Assembly (NCBI RefSeq): GCF_003261175.1
Contig: NZ_QLNP01000038.1
Location: forward strand, 1 to 64,000
Length of the DNA stretch: 64,000 nt
Reading direction: 5' to 3'
Source: Arthrobacter globiformis
GTDB lineage: Bacteria > Actinomycetota > Actinomycetes > Actinomycetales > Micrococcaceae
The translations under genes were made by a program, and so were the position numbers. Below, piece by piece: positions 43,449-52,351 of this stretch. Each line of letters opens with the position of its first letter. The first letter of the stretch is position 1. Below the pieces are notes generated by a model that was not told the DNA's origin, ran no database searches, and saw only the letters and a list, made by a program, of their open reading frames with translations.

Positions 43449-44816
43449 ATGACCCTCCACGCCCCTGAACCCACTGTCGCTGCACGCACTGTCGCCGCAC
43501 CCGCAGACGCCGTGCTCGACCCTGAGGAGACCATGTCCCGGGACGAACTTGAGGCGCTGCAGCTAAGCCGGCTCCAGCACACGGTCGCGTACGCCTACGA
43601 CAGGGTCCCGCTGTACAAGCGCAAGTTCGACGACGCCGGCATTCACCCCTCGGACCTGCGCGAACTCGCCGACCTCGGCAACTTCCCCTTCACCACCAAG
43701 GAGGACCTGCGCCAGGAGTACCCCTTCGGCATGTTCGCCGTCCCCCAGAGTGAGGTGGCACGCGTGCACGCCAGCTCCGGCACCACTGGCCGGCCCACCG
43801 TCGTCGGGTACACCAAGCAGGACCTGGCCGACTGGGCCAAACTGGTGGCCCGCTGCCTCCGCGCCTCCGGCGTGCGTCCGGGCATGAAGGTCCACAACGC
43901 CTACGGCTACGGCCTGTTCACCGGCGGGCTGGGTGCCCACGCCGGTGCCGAAGCGCTCGGCTGCACGGTGATTCCGATGTCCGGCGGGCAGACCGAACGC
44001 CAGATCCAGATGATCCAGGACTTCAAGCCGGACGCCATCCTGGCCACACCCACCTACCTGCTCACCATCGCCGACGCCATGGCGCACATGGGCATCGACC
44101 CCACCTCGACCTCGCTGAAGTACGCGGTGCTCGGTGCGGAACCGTGGACGCAGGAAATGCGCCACGAGCTCGAAGTCACCATGAACATCAAAGCCTGCGA
44201 CATCTACGGGCTCTCCGAGGTCATGGGACCCGGCGTCGCGGGCGAATGCGTGGAGACCCAGGACGGCAGCCACATCTGGGAGGACCACTTCCGGCCGGAG
44301 ATCATCGACCCCTTCAACCCCGCGCCGGGCAAGGAGAACGTACTGGGCGACGGGGAACACGGCGAGCTGGTCTTCACTTCGCTTACCAAGGAAGCCCTGC
44401 CGATCATCCGCTACCGCACCAAGGACCTCACCCGACTGCTTCCCGGCACCGCGCGCCCGGCACACCGCCGGATGGGGCGCATCACCGGCCGCAGCGACGA
44501 CATGATCATCCTCCGCGGCGTGAACCTCTTCCCGTCCCAGATCGAGGAAATCGCCCTGCGGATCCCCGAGCTCAGCCCGCACTTCCAGCTCGAGCTGACC
44601 CGGCCTGAGGGCCAGCGCATGGACCAGCTGACCGTGAAGATCGAGCGCCGTGACAATGTCACCACCGGTCAGAGCACGACGGCGGCCCGCACCCTGCGCG
44701 AGCAGATCAAGATCCACGTGGGTTCTTCGTGCACCGTTGACGTGGTGGAGCCCGGATCGCTCGAGCGCTCCAACGGCAAGCTGCGCCGGATCTACGACCT
44801 GCGGCCGAAGGGATAG
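43449..44816 (+). CDS. paaK: Phenylacetate-CoA ligase
   Basis: 455 residues from ATG (AGGAAGCAGACC upstream); the frame extends further left, overlapping paaI, without family similarity. RLQHTVAYAYDRVPLYKRKF is a family start, HASSGTTGRPTVVGYT is the AMP-binding P-loop, and CDIYGLSEVMGPGVAGEC and RMGRITGRSDDMIILRGVNL are further core motifs. It activates phenylacetate with ATP and CoA, the first step of the Paa pathway. Confidence 0.95.
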   Translation: MTLHAPEPTVAARTVAAPADAVLDPEETMSRDELEALQLSRLQHTVAYAYDRVPLYKRKFDDAGIHPSDLRELADLGNFPFTTKEDLRQEYPFGMFAVPQSEVARVHASSGTTGRPTVVGYTKQDLADWAKLVARCLRASGVRPGMKVHNAYGYGLFTGGLGAHAGAEALGCTVIPMSGGQTERQIQMIQDFKPDAILATPTYLLTIADAMAHMGIDPTSTSLKYAVLGAEPWTQEMRHELEVTMNIKACDIYGLSEVMGPGVAGECVETQDGSHIWEDHFRPEIIDPFNPAPGKENVLGDGEHGELVFTSLTKEALPIIRYRTKDLTRLLPGTARPAHRRMGRITGRSDDMIILRGVNLFPSQIEEIALRIPELSPHFQLELTRPEGQRMDQLTVKIERRDNVTTGQSTTAARTLREQIKIHVGSSCTVDVVEPGSLERSNGKLRRIYDLRPKG

Positions 44817-44833
44817 GTCCGACGAACTCCGCA

Positions 44834-44875
44834 CGCGGGGACCCGCCTGCCGGCGGGTCCCCGCGCTGGGTTTAA
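44834..44875. terminator. Terminator between paaK and multicopper oxidase
   Basis: CGCGGGGACCCGCC and GGCGGGTCCCCGCG, perfect 14-base arms around TGCC, followed by CTGGGTTT. It separates convergent genes. Confidence 0.82.
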
Positions 44876-44881
44876 GGGCCG

Positions 44882-47071
44882 TCAAGGCGTGATCGACCAG
44901 CCGAACATCATGGCGTGGTCCTCGTGCGCCAGGTTGTGGCAGTGCCCCACATAGGGTCCGACGAAGTCCCGGAAACCCCGGTAAATGATCACGGACTCAC
45001 CGGGATCGAGGGCCACGAGGTCTTCCTTCGAGACATCGTCGGGATGACCGGAATCTGCTCCGCGCGTTACGTCCCTGCCGTTGCGCATGACTGTCCGGTG
45101 CTCCTCCATGTGCAGGTGAAACGGGTGGACCCAGCCGCCGCCGCTGTTGCGGATCTCCCACAAGTTGAAGCTGCCCTTCCTTTGCTGGGCCAAAGGTGTG
45201 CGTCCGGCAGGGTTTCTCAGGCTCGCCGCCACTGCCGCCGGCTCGAAGGGCTTGCCGTTGATGAGCCACTCGGTCTCCCCTCCCAGGGTGCCGCGCTTCA
45301 CTTCGAAGATCAGGCGGTTGTGCAGCATGGTCTGCCAGTTGCTCGGCAGCGGCGGCAGCGGACGGAGAGCCGCGGGGATCCGGCTGTCGTCCGGAGCATC
45401 GTCGCCGATCACGAACTTCAGAACGGGCACCCTGTACTTCGGGTCGGGCAAGAACCGGGACGAGTTGCTCCACATCCGGCCGTTGGGCATCTTCATCACA
45501 TTGGTGAGGTAGACGACGTCGCCCTTGGTGGTTGGTGTACCGTCCTGGTACCGGGTGAAATCAACAATTACTTCGCGTCGCTTGGCCGGCCACAACTCAA
45601 AGGAGTCGCGTTTGATCGGAACGGGCAACAGCCCGCCGTCGGACGCGATCTGCGTGAACTGCATGCACTGTTGGCCGTCCGGGATACGGTACTGGCCCTC
45701 AAGCTCGTCGCCCTGGTAGCCCAGCGATGCCGACGATTTTGGTCCCTGGGTGGAGCTCATCAGCTTGAACTCATAAATCCTTGAGACCGAGGCATCCAGG
45801 AACCGGAAGCGGTACTTGCGCCGCTTCACCTCCAGCACCGGGGAAGCGGTGCCGTTTACGGTGAAGATGTCGCCCACGAAGCCATGGTTGGGAAAGTGCT
45901 TGTAGAACGTCTTGCCCCACCATTCGGGGTGCTCGGCCGGGTTTTTGGCAGCCGGGAACTCCTTCTGCACGTCGTGGATGTCCTTGTGCACGGTTTCGCC
46001 GTCGTCCAGCCGGCAGTCGTAGAAGGCCAGCGGAATATCGTATTTGACGTCGAAGGATCCGTCCGGGTTGTTGGTGCGGACGCCCGGAAGCCGCAGACCC
46101 TGCCGCTCGTCGCCCATATCCATGCCGTACTTCGGGTCATAGATCGGGTACAGGCCCACCATGCCCTTGTAGACATTCGATCCGGTGTGGTCCATCCGGT
46201 GGTCATGGAACCAGAAGAAGCTCTGCTTCTCCCGGTCATCGTTGCCCGCCGGCCAGTTCAGGTAGAGGTTGTCCACGAACATCTTCGGCAGGTAGCCCGG
46301 CAGCTTCGGCCCGGCCACCATCGAATAGTGCGGGTTGCCGTCGCTCTCCGGGGCGGTGTGGCCGTTGTGCAGATGGGTCAGGAAGGACCAGTCCGGCGAA
46401 CCGAAGTCCTGCCGGTCCAGGTTCAGCGGGTTCTCGTCCAGGTGATTCGCGAACCGCACCAGCGCCGGCCTGCCATACTCGGCGTTGATCATCGGCCCGG
46501 GGAAGGTTCCGTTGAAGCCGTAGATCGTGCTGGGAGGCAACGTGCGCTTCGTGCCCGCGGCAATCCTTCTGCCGGATGAGTCGTACGACCGCGTTGGATT
46601 GCCGTCTGAGTCGATCGGCAGCACCTGCGAAGTGGTGAATGAGTGGGTCCGCAGCAGCACGTCGATCTTGTAGACAATGGGGTCACGGTAGCCGACTTTC
46701 GAGGGCCACATCTGGTGCTGCTCATTGCGCAGCGAGTTTTGCTGACCCGGGCCCGGTCCCGGCGGATTCTTCCAAGCGCTGTAGACCGACTTTGGCACCG
46801 GGGCCAGCGCCTTGGGGATGGGCAGCGCGTCACGGAACGGCGTGAGGATCAGCGGGCTCGTTGGGTATTTTTCGATGTAAAACAATTCATCACCCAGCGC
46901 TGTCGATGTGGCGGCGAATGCGCCGTCCGGCGACAGCAGCCCTCGCTGGGCCAGCATCGGACCGGCCCAGGTTTGTGCGGCCGCGAGTGCCGCTCCGGCT
47001 CCTCCGGCCGCTCCCAGGCGCAGCAGCGCGCGGCGCCCCAGCCCGTTTGATGTTGCAGATTCTTCAGACAT
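44882..47071 (-). CDS. Tat-exported multicopper oxidase
   Basis: 729 residues from ATG 47071 (AAGGAGGCACTGACC). GRRALLRLGAAGG is a twin-arginine signal. Copper motifs: HLHNGHTA and FFWFHDHRMDHT (type 2/3), HPFHLHMEEH, and HCHNLAHEDHAMM with the axial Met near the end. The size and first domain resemble the bilirubin oxidase / CotA group. It oxidises phenols or metals outside the membrane, passing electrons to O2. It lies within the paa genes but on its own transcript. Confidence 0.92.
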   Translation of the reverse strand: MSEESATSNGLGRRALLRLGAAGGAGAALAAAQTWAGPMLAQRGLLSPDGAFAATSTALGDELFYIEKYPTSPLILTPFRDALPIPKALAPVPKSVYSAWKNPPGPGPGQQNSLRNEQHQMWPSKVGYRDPIVYKIDVLLRTHSFTTSQVLPIDSDGNPTRSYDSSGRRIAAGTKRTLPPSTIYGFNGTFPGPMINAEYGRPALVRFANHLDENPLNLDRQDFGSPDWSFLTHLHNGHTAPESDGNPHYSMVAGPKLPGYLPKMFVDNLYLNWPAGNDDREKQSFFWFHDHRMDHTGSNVYKGMVGLYPIYDPKYGMDMGDERQGLRLPGVRTNNPDGSFDVKYDIPLAFYDCRLDDGETVHKDIHDVQKEFPAAKNPAEHPEWWGKTFYKHFPNHGFVGDIFTVNGTASPVLEVKRRKYRFRFLDASVSRIYEFKLMSSTQGPKSSASLGYQGDELEGQYRIPDGQQCMQFTQIASDGGLLPVPIKRDSFELWPAKRREVIVDFTRYQDGTPTTKGDVVYLTNVMKMPNGRMWSNSSRFLPDPKYRVPVLKFVIGDDAPDDSRIPAALRPLPPLPSNWQTMLHNRLIFEVKRGTLGGETEWLINGKPFEPAAVAASLRNPAGRTPLAQQRKGSFNLWEIRNSGGGWVHPFHLHMEEHRTVMRNGRDVTRGADSGHPDDVSKEDLVALDPGESVIIYRGFRDFVGPYVGHCHNLAHEDHAMMFGWSITP

Positions 47072-47289
47072 GGTCAGTGCCTCCTTGGCCCGGGGCACAT
47101 GCCAAACCCTTTGCCCCGGTCGTCATCCCAATATGTGGTTTTGAGACCGAACGCTGGCTACCGGGACCTCCTTGTCCCGCCGGTCAGCTTTGCCGCACTG
47201 ATTCCCCTGACGAAAGAAAACTGTGGGATCCGGACCTTGGGAAAACGCTGACGGCCAGCCGTGCAGACCCTCCGAATTGGCGGTCTGCC

Positions 47290-47311
47290 CGGATTACCGA
47301 ACGTTCATGAG
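47290..47311. promoter_or_regulatory. PaaR-type operator, site 2 (paaR itself)
   Basis: The core reads ACCG-AA-CG-TT-CATG; the left half is perfect. It ends about 12 bp before the ATG, so bound protein would block translation or transcription start: autorepression. A 7-bp hairpin (GCAGACC/GGTCTGC) lies just upstream. Confidence 0.6.
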
Positions 47312-47323
47312 AAAATAGCGCGT

Positions 47324-47941
47324 ATGCCCAGTACAGCAGCAAACACAGCAGCCCCCACCAAGCGCGGCCGTCCCGGCTACGACCAGCAGTCCGTGCTGCT
47401 GATCGCCGTCGACGTCTTCAACCGCCACGGCTACGATGCCACGTCCATGGGCATCCTCGCCGAAAACCTGGGCATCTCCAAGTCGGCGATCTACCACCAT
47501 GTGCCCTCAAAGGGTGACCTGCTGAAGCTCGCACTGGACCACGCGCTCGGCGGCCTGGAGGCCATTCTGGAGCAGCCCGGGGCCACCTCGGGGGCGGCCG
47601 ATGCGCGGCTGGAGTTCGTGCTTCGCCAGACCATCGCCGTGCTGGTGGAGCGGCTGCCCTTCGTGACGCTGCTGCTGCGGCTGCGCGGGAACACGGACAT
47701 TGAGCGGAACGCCATGGAACGCCGTCGCGCCTTCGACCACAAGGTGGCTGAGCTGATCTCTGCGGCCCGCGACGAGGGGTCACTGCGCCAGGACATCGAT
47801 CCCCGCACCGTGACCCGGCTCCTGTTCGGAACCATCAACTCGATCGTCGAGTGGTACAAGCCGGGCGGTTCGCTTTCGCCGGAAAAGCTGGCCGACGACG
47901 TCATCACCATGGCGTTCGACGGGCTGCACGCCAAGCCCTGA
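47324..47941 (+). CDS. paaR: TetR-family regulator, probable PaaR
   Basis: 205 residues; the ATG at 47324 gives the normal length, while the frame is open 21 codons further. Residues 18-65 are the TetR helix-turn-helix (LLIAVDVFNRHGYDATSMGI, LGISKSAIYHHVPSKGDLLK). The C-terminal domain would bind an acyl-CoA (phenylacetyl-CoA in known PaaR proteins). It is flanked by paa genes and by matching operators. DUF427 follows. Confidence 0.85.
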   Translation: MPSTAANTAAPTKRGRPGYDQQSVLLIAVDVFNRHGYDATSMGILAENLGISKSAIYHHVPSKGDLLKLALDHALGGLEAILEQPGATSGAADARLEFVLRQTIAVLVERLPFVTLLLRLRGNTDIERNAMERRRAFDHKVAELISAARDEGSLRQDIDPRTVTRLLFGTINSIVEWYKPGGSLSPEKLADDVITMAFDGLHAKP

Positions 47942-48009
47942 CGCGCCAGCGAGTAGGCGTTGGCGAATTGGCCGTTGACGCCGGGCGCCCTGATGCCCAC
48001 CCTGAATGC

Positions 48010-48843
48010 ATGGCCACGAAACTGTCGGATCTTCTGTTCGGCGCATTTCCTGATCTCCGGTACCAGCCCACCTCCAAGAGGATCCGTGCCGGCATCGACG
48101 GAAGTCCCGTCGTCGACACGCTGGAAGCCTTCCTGGTATGGGAACCGAAACGCGTCACTCCGGTTTACGCCGTGCCAGAAAAGGATTTGCTGGCGCGGCT
48201 CGAGGCGCCTGCAGCCGAGGGGGACGCCGGCCCGGACGAGTATCCGGTCCGCCTGATGGCAGAGGCTCCGCCGGCGCTGGATCCGCGGACAGGGTTCAGG
48301 CGGCATACTGCGGCTGGCGAGGAGCTCGACGTCGTGGCATCCGCATTCACCGTGCCCCGGGCAGCGTTCCGGCCCTCGGATCCGGATCTTGAAGGGTACG
48401 TCATCCTGGATTTCGGCGCCTTCCACTGGCTCGAGGACCACGAGGAGATCATCGGCCACCCGCGGGACCCGTTCCACCGCGTGGACATCCGCGCGACGCT
48501 GCGGCGCATCGAGGTGAAGCTCGACGGCGTGGTGCTGGCGGACACTGTCGGAGCCCATCTGCTCTACGAAACGCTGCTCCCGGTGCGGTACTACATCCCG
48601 CCCGAGGACGTGCGGCTGGACCTGCTCGAGGCCAGCCCGCACCGGACCGTCTGCCCCTACAAGGGCGAGGCCAGGTACTGGAGCTATCCGGAGTCGGCCC
48701 GGGGCAAGAACATCGCCTGGGCCTATGACTCGCGGTTCATCGACGCCCGGCAGATCCACGGCCTGGTCTGCTTCTTCAACGAGCGGGCGGACGTGTTCCT
48801 GGACGGCGAACCACAGGACCACCCGGTCACCCCGTGGTCCTGA
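48010..48843 (+). CDS. Tandem DUF427-domain protein
   Basis: 277 residues. The second domain (about 150-265) is a full DUF427: RIEVKLDGVVLADTVGAHLL, LPVRYYIPPEDVRLDLL, TVCPYKGEARYWSY, IAWAYDSRFIDARQI, GLVCFFNERADVFLDGEP. The first (about 20-130) is a diverged copy beginning RIRAGIDGSPVVDTLEAFLV. Function is unknown; the fold is a small beta barrel. It follows paaR by 68 bp on the same strand. Confidence 0.88.
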   Translation: MATKLSDLLFGAFPDLRYQPTSKRIRAGIDGSPVVDTLEAFLVWEPKRVTPVYAVPEKDLLARLEAPAAEGDAGPDEYPVRLMAEAPPALDPRTGFRRHTAAGEELDVVASAFTVPRAAFRPSDPDLEGYVILDFGAFHWLEDHEEIIGHPRDPFHRVDIRATLRRIEVKLDGVVLADTVGAHLLYETLLPVRYYIPPEDVRLDLLEASPHRTVCPYKGEARYWSYPESARGKNIAWAYDSRFIDARQIHGLVCFFNERADVFLDGEPQDHPVTPWS

Positions 48844-48855
48844 AACCCCAACACC

Positions 48856-48945
48856 AACCCTCTCTCACCTCCCGCAGCCTTTCCCCAAACCCTCTCTCAC
48901 CTCCCGTAGCCTTTCCCCAAACCCTCTCTCACCTCCCGCCGCTTA
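48856..48945. repeat. Three tandem 32-bp repeats
   Basis: CCCTCTCTCACCTCCCGCAG, then CCTTTCCCCAAA, repeats with a period of 32 bases starting at 48858, 48890 and 48922. There is no spacer, so not CRISPR. The block pattern CTCTCTCACxTCCCGCxG is similar to the dispersed repeat at 15023 and 49501. Confidence 0.75.
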
Positions 48946-48948
48946 CAA

Positions 48949-48984
48949 CCAAGCCCTTCCTCACCTAGGTGAGGAAGGGCTTGG
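48949..48984. terminator. 36-bp perfect palindrome, terminator between convergent genes
   Basis: CCAAGCCCTTCCTCACCT followed by AGGTGAGGAAGGGCTTGG. It lies between the DUF427 and VOC genes, which face each other. Confidence 0.65.
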
Positions 48985-49005
48985 GAATCTGCAACGGTGG
49001 GCGGA

Positions 49006-49413
49006 TCAAAGCTGATATTCAGCCTGTGTTCCGAGCCTCTCGTGAACGCAGAGGATGTTGTTTTCGGTGTCCATGAACCAGGCGCATTTCTCGGCGTCGG
49101 TTGAACAGATATGGTGATCAGTTTTCAAATCGGGGAGGTCATAGTCTTGGAACCGAACGCCCTTGGACTCCATGTCCTGGACGGTCCGTTCAATGTCAGT
49201 GACCTCAAAACTCAATGCGGTGTGCTCGGAGTGCTTTCCGTCAGTTACAGGCATCAGCTGCAGCATGGGGCCGTCAGCGTTGCCGAATAAATCGCTTCCA
49301 TCTTCAGCCTTGCCACGGTGTGGGAGGCCCAACGTTTCCGCGTAGAATCCGCGGGCGCGGTCCGGATCATCGACAGGCAGGATGGTTGTGGCTGTTCTCA
49401 GTGCTAGGGTCAT
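49006..49413 (-). CDS. VOC-family (glyoxalase fold) protein
   Basis: 135 residues from ATG 49413, chosen because AGGAGGTGGCGAA precedes it. TILPVDDPDRARGFYAETLG is the first beta-alpha-beta unit, EHTALSFEVTDIERTVQDM the second, CAWFMDTENNILCVHE the last strand with a metal-ligand Glu. It may be a dioxygenase, isomerase or resistance protein; substrate unknown. Confidence 0.87.
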   Translation of the reverse strand: MTLALRTATTILPVDDPDRARGFYAETLGLPHRGKAEDGSDLFGNADGPMLQLMPVTDGKHSEHTALSFEVTDIERTVQDMESKGVRFQDYDLPDLKTDHHICSTDAEKCAWFMDTENNILCVHERLGTQAEYQL

Positions 49414-49500
49414 TTCGCCACCTCCTACGCGGGTCATTTTACGCCCGTAAACCCTGAAAGATCAGGGCAAATTCCGCCCGGCCGCGCCCAGTGAGGACGC

Positions 49501-49572
49501 GTGCGGGAAAACCCTGCAGGACCCGATAGAGCGTCGGGGGGAACCCTGCAGGATCTGATAGAGCGTGCGGGT
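49501..49572. repeat. Two tandem copies of the dispersed intergenic repeat
   Basis: AACCCTGCAGGA, then CCGATAGAGCGT in one copy and TCTGATAGAGCGT in the other, about 38 bp apart. Read on the minus strand they give ACGCTCTATC, TCCTGCAGGGTT, the same blocks as at 15023-15050. Confidence 0.6.
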
Positions 49573-51683
49573 TACTTCTCCACGAGGGTGAGGACGTCAT
49601 AGGTGGCCACGATTTCGTCGTTCTGGTTGGTCAGGACCGCGTCCCAGGCCACCTCGCCGTACTCGTCGGTCTCGCGCGGGGTGATCTTCTTGGCGGTCAG
49701 GGTCACCCGGATGGAGTCGCCCGCAGCCACAGGGGTGATGAAGCGCAGGTTCTCCAGGCCGTAGTTGGCCAGGACCGGACCCGGAGCCGGCTCGACGAAG
49801 AGCCCGGCAGCCCAGGCCAGGAGCAGGTAACCATGCGCCACGATGCCCGGGAAGAACGGGTTGGCTTCCGCGGCCTCCTGGTTAGTGTGCGCGTAGAACG
49901 TGTCACCGGTCGAGTTGGCGAAGGCCGAGATGTCCTCGAGCGCCACCTCGCGCAGCTCCGAACGGATCGCGTCGCCGATGCGCAGTGTCTCGAGGGACTT
50001 CCGGAACGGGTGCGTGCCCTCGGTGTCCACGGTGAAGTTGCGGTCGGCGCCGGTGTGCCAGATCCCGGTCACGGCGGTGAGCATGTTGGGCGAGCCTTGG
50101 ATGGCGGTGCGCTGCATGTGGTGCATCACGGAGCGGATGCCGCCCAGTTCCTCGCCGCCGCCGGCACGTCCGGGTCCGCCGTGGACCAGGTGCGGGACGG
50201 GCGAACCGTGGCCGGTTGACGATCGCGCGTCCTCGCGGTTCAGCATCAGGACGCGGCCGTGATGGGCGGCAATGCCGGTGACCAGTTCCTGCGCCACGGA
50301 CGGATCGTTGGTGCAGACCGAGGCGACCAGCGAACCGCCGCCACGGGCGGCGAGCCGGACGGCGTCGGGAATGTCGTTGTACCCGATCACGGACGACACC
50401 GGACCGAAGGCCTCCAGCGAGTGCACCGGCTCGGCCTCGGCGTCAGCCCAACTGAGCACCACGGGCGACATGAATGCGCCGCCCTCGACGACGCCCGTTG
50501 CGCCGTCCGCGCTGGTGACCGACGGCGAATCGAGGGTTCCGTACGCCAGCTCACCGCCGGCGTCGAGCATTGACTGCACGGCTGCGCGGACATCGGCGAG
50601 CTGTTCCACGGAGGCGAGCGCGCCCATGGTGACGCCCTCGGCGCGCGGATCGCCGAGCACCACGCGCTGCTCCACCCGGGCTGCGATGGCGGCAACCACG
50701 GCGGGCACCAGCTCCTGCGGCACGATGGCACGGCGGATCGCGGTGCACTTCTGCCCGGCCTTGACCGTCATTTCGGTCACCACGGACTTGATGAAGGCGT
50801 CGAACTCCGGGGTGCCTTCCACGGCGTCCGGGCCGAGGATGGCGGCGTTGAGGGAGTCGGTCTCGGAGGTGAACCGCACGCCGCCCAGCACCACGTTGGG
50901 GTGGGACCTGAGGGACTGCGAGGTGGACGCCGAGCCGGTGAAGGCAACGAGGTCGCGGTAGTCCAGCACGTCCAGCAGCCCGCGGACCGAGCCGGAAATC
51001 AGCTGCAGTGATCCCTTGGGCAGGATGTTGGATTCGATGATGGCCTTCACCACGGCTGCGGCGACGTAGCCGGTGGGCGTGGCGGGCTTGACGATGGTGG
51101 GGACGCCGGCGATGAACGCGGGCGCGAGCTTCTCCAGCATCCCCCAGACCGGGAAGTTGAAGGCGTTGATCTGCACCGCGACGCCGGGGATGCGGGTGTA
51201 GATGTGCTCGCCAGCGAACGACCCGTCCTTGGACAGCACCTCCATGGGCCCGTCCACCACCACCTGGGCGTTGGGCAGTTCACGCCGGCCCTTGGACCCG
51301 AACGTGAACAGCACGCCGATGCCGCCGTCGATGTCGATCATCGAGTCGATCTTCGTTGCCCCGGTCTGCGCGGAGAACGCGTAGAAGTGCTCGCGCCGCG
51401 CGTTCAGGTACTGCGCCAGCTCCTTGAGCTTGAGGGCACGCTGGTGGAAGGTCAGCTTGCCGAGTTCCGTTTGGCCGGTGGTGCGGCCGTAATCCACGAC
51501 GGCGGCCAGGTCGAGTCCGTCCGTGCTCACCTTGGCCAGGATCTCGCCCGTGCTGGCGTCCCGGACGGGGACAGCGGAGGCTGCCGAGCCGGCGTCGGGA
51601 GTCCACCAGGAATCCTGCACGAAACTGGGGACTGTTTCCACGGTGTCCAGGGTGGCCTCGGGGGCAGTGGCGGTGGTGGTCAT
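49572..51683 (-). CDS. paaZ: Bifunctional oxepin-CoA hydrolase / 3-oxo-5,6-dehydrosuberyl-CoA semialdehyde dehydrogenase
   Basis: 703 residues from ATG 51683. The N-terminal 530 residues are an aldehyde dehydrogenase: NAFNFPVWGMLEKLAPA, VAFTGSASTSQSLR, AGQKCTAIRRAIVP with the nucleophile Cys. The last 150 form a MaoC-type hydratase (STGDTFYAHTNQEAAEANPF, FPGIVAHGYLLLAWA). Together they open the oxepin ring of phenylacetyl-CoA epoxide product and oxidise the aldehyde. It is divergent from a thioesterase with a shared PaaR-type site. Confidence 0.95.
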   Translation of the reverse strand: MTTTATAPEATLDTVETVPSFVQDSWWTPDAGSAASAVPVRDASTGEILAKVSTDGLDLAAVVDYGRTTGQTELGKLTFHQRALKLKELAQYLNARREHFYAFSAQTGATKIDSMIDIDGGIGVLFTFGSKGRRELPNAQVVVDGPMEVLSKDGSFAGEHIYTRIPGVAVQINAFNFPVWGMLEKLAPAFIAGVPTIVKPATPTGYVAAAVVKAIIESNILPKGSLQLISGSVRGLLDVLDYRDLVAFTGSASTSQSLRSHPNVVLGGVRFTSETDSLNAAILGPDAVEGTPEFDAFIKSVVTEMTVKAGQKCTAIRRAIVPQELVPAVVAAIAARVEQRVVLGDPRAEGVTMGALASVEQLADVRAAVQSMLDAGGELAYGTLDSPSVTSADGATGVVEGGAFMSPVVLSWADAEAEPVHSLEAFGPVSSVIGYNDIPDAVRLAARGGGSLVASVCTNDPSVAQELVTGIAAHHGRVLMLNREDARSSTGHGSPVPHLVHGGPGRAGGGEELGGIRSVMHHMQRTAIQGSPNMLTAVTGIWHTGADRNFTVDTEGTHPFRKSLETLRIGDAIRSELREVALEDISAFANSTGDTFYAHTNQEAAEANPFFPGIVAHGYLLLAWAAGLFVEPAPGPVLANYGLENLRFITPVAAGDSIRVTLTAKKITPRETDEYGEVAWDAVLTNQNDEIVATYDVLTLVEK

Positions 51684-51732
51684 CGTTGACGGGTCCTTCC
51701 AACGGGGGGACAAATCTGATCCGGCCAGAACA

Positions 51733-51754
51733 TTACTGACCGTCCGTTCGGTAA
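51733..51754. promoter_or_regulatory. PaaR-type operator, site 3 (paaZ/thioesterase)
   Basis: TTAC, 14 bases, GTAA; core ACCG-TC-CG-TT-CGGT, a full match to the ACCG-N2-CG-N2-CGGT form. It is the best of the four sites, placed between divergent genes so one operator can repress both. Confidence 0.75.
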
Positions 51755-51822
51755 TATGTCTACAGTACATGAATGCGCCCCGCTGCACACTAGTGGCACC
51801 GCACACGACCCAAGGAGAGCAC

Positions 51823-52281
51823 ATGACGCCGGAAGCCCGCGACGCAGAACTGGCGGCCACCCAGGCACCCGAAGGCCCAACGCCCGGAGAGCTGTGGAAG
51901 ATCACCCTCGGCGAGCTGGACGAGAAGATGGGCGTGAAGATCGTGGAGGAGTCCGTCGAGCGCGTCGTGGCGACCATGCCGGTGGAGGGAAACCGGCAGT
52001 CGTTCGGCCTGCTGCACGGCGGCGCCTCGCTGGCCGTGGGCGAAGCCGTGGGATCGTGGGCGGCGGTGATCCACGCCAGCACGCTGGGCAAGACCGCCGT
52101 GGGCGTGGACGTCTCCGCCACGCACCACCGCTCGGCACGGACCGGCGTCATCACCATCACGGCCACCCCCATCCACCTTGGCGGCACGCTGACCACGCAC
52201 GAGGTACTGATCACCAACGACGCCGGGCAGCGGCTCTGCAGCATGCGGATCACCAACCTGCTTCTTGCCCCGAGGGCCTGA
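51823..52281 (+). CDS. PaaI-family hotdog thioesterase, second copy
   Basis: 152 residues from ATG after CAAGGAGAGCAC. RQSFGLLHGGASLAVGEAVG has the HGG motif, with Glu in place of the usual Asp as in the EntH/YdiI-like branch. VSATHHRSARTGVITITATP and SMRITNLLL follow. It shares its operator with paaZ, so it probably hydrolyses an aromatic or ring-opened CoA ester. Confidence 0.9.
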   Translation: MTPEARDAELAATQAPEGPTPGELWKITLGELDEKMGVKIVEESVERVVATMPVEGNRQSFGLLHGGASLAVGEAVGSWAAVIHASTLGKTAVGVDVSATHHRSARTGVITITATPIHLGGTLTTHEVLITNDAGQRLCSMRITNLLLAPRA

Positions 52282-52351
52282 CGCCTTCCCTGACGCCTTC
52301 CCTGACGCCTCCGCAGCCCCTACGCGGCCACGCCCCGGCTAGGCTGATCTG

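Noticed and set aside
42209-43582. Leftward 457-codon frame opposite the second CPBP gene and paaI
   Set aside because: Antisense shadow produced by GC-rich codon bias; both sense genes have intact motifs.
47491-48822. Leftward 443-codon frame opposite paaR and DUF427
   Set aside because: Covers two well-supported sense genes and shows no domain.
48856-48945. Direct repeats as a CRISPR array
   Set aside because: Units are contiguous with a 32-bp period and have no unique spacers; no cas genes are present.
52279-52318. Triplicate TGACGCCTTCCC repeat after the second thioesterase
   Set aside because: Too short and simple to interpret; probably slippage, no hairpin or coding role seen.
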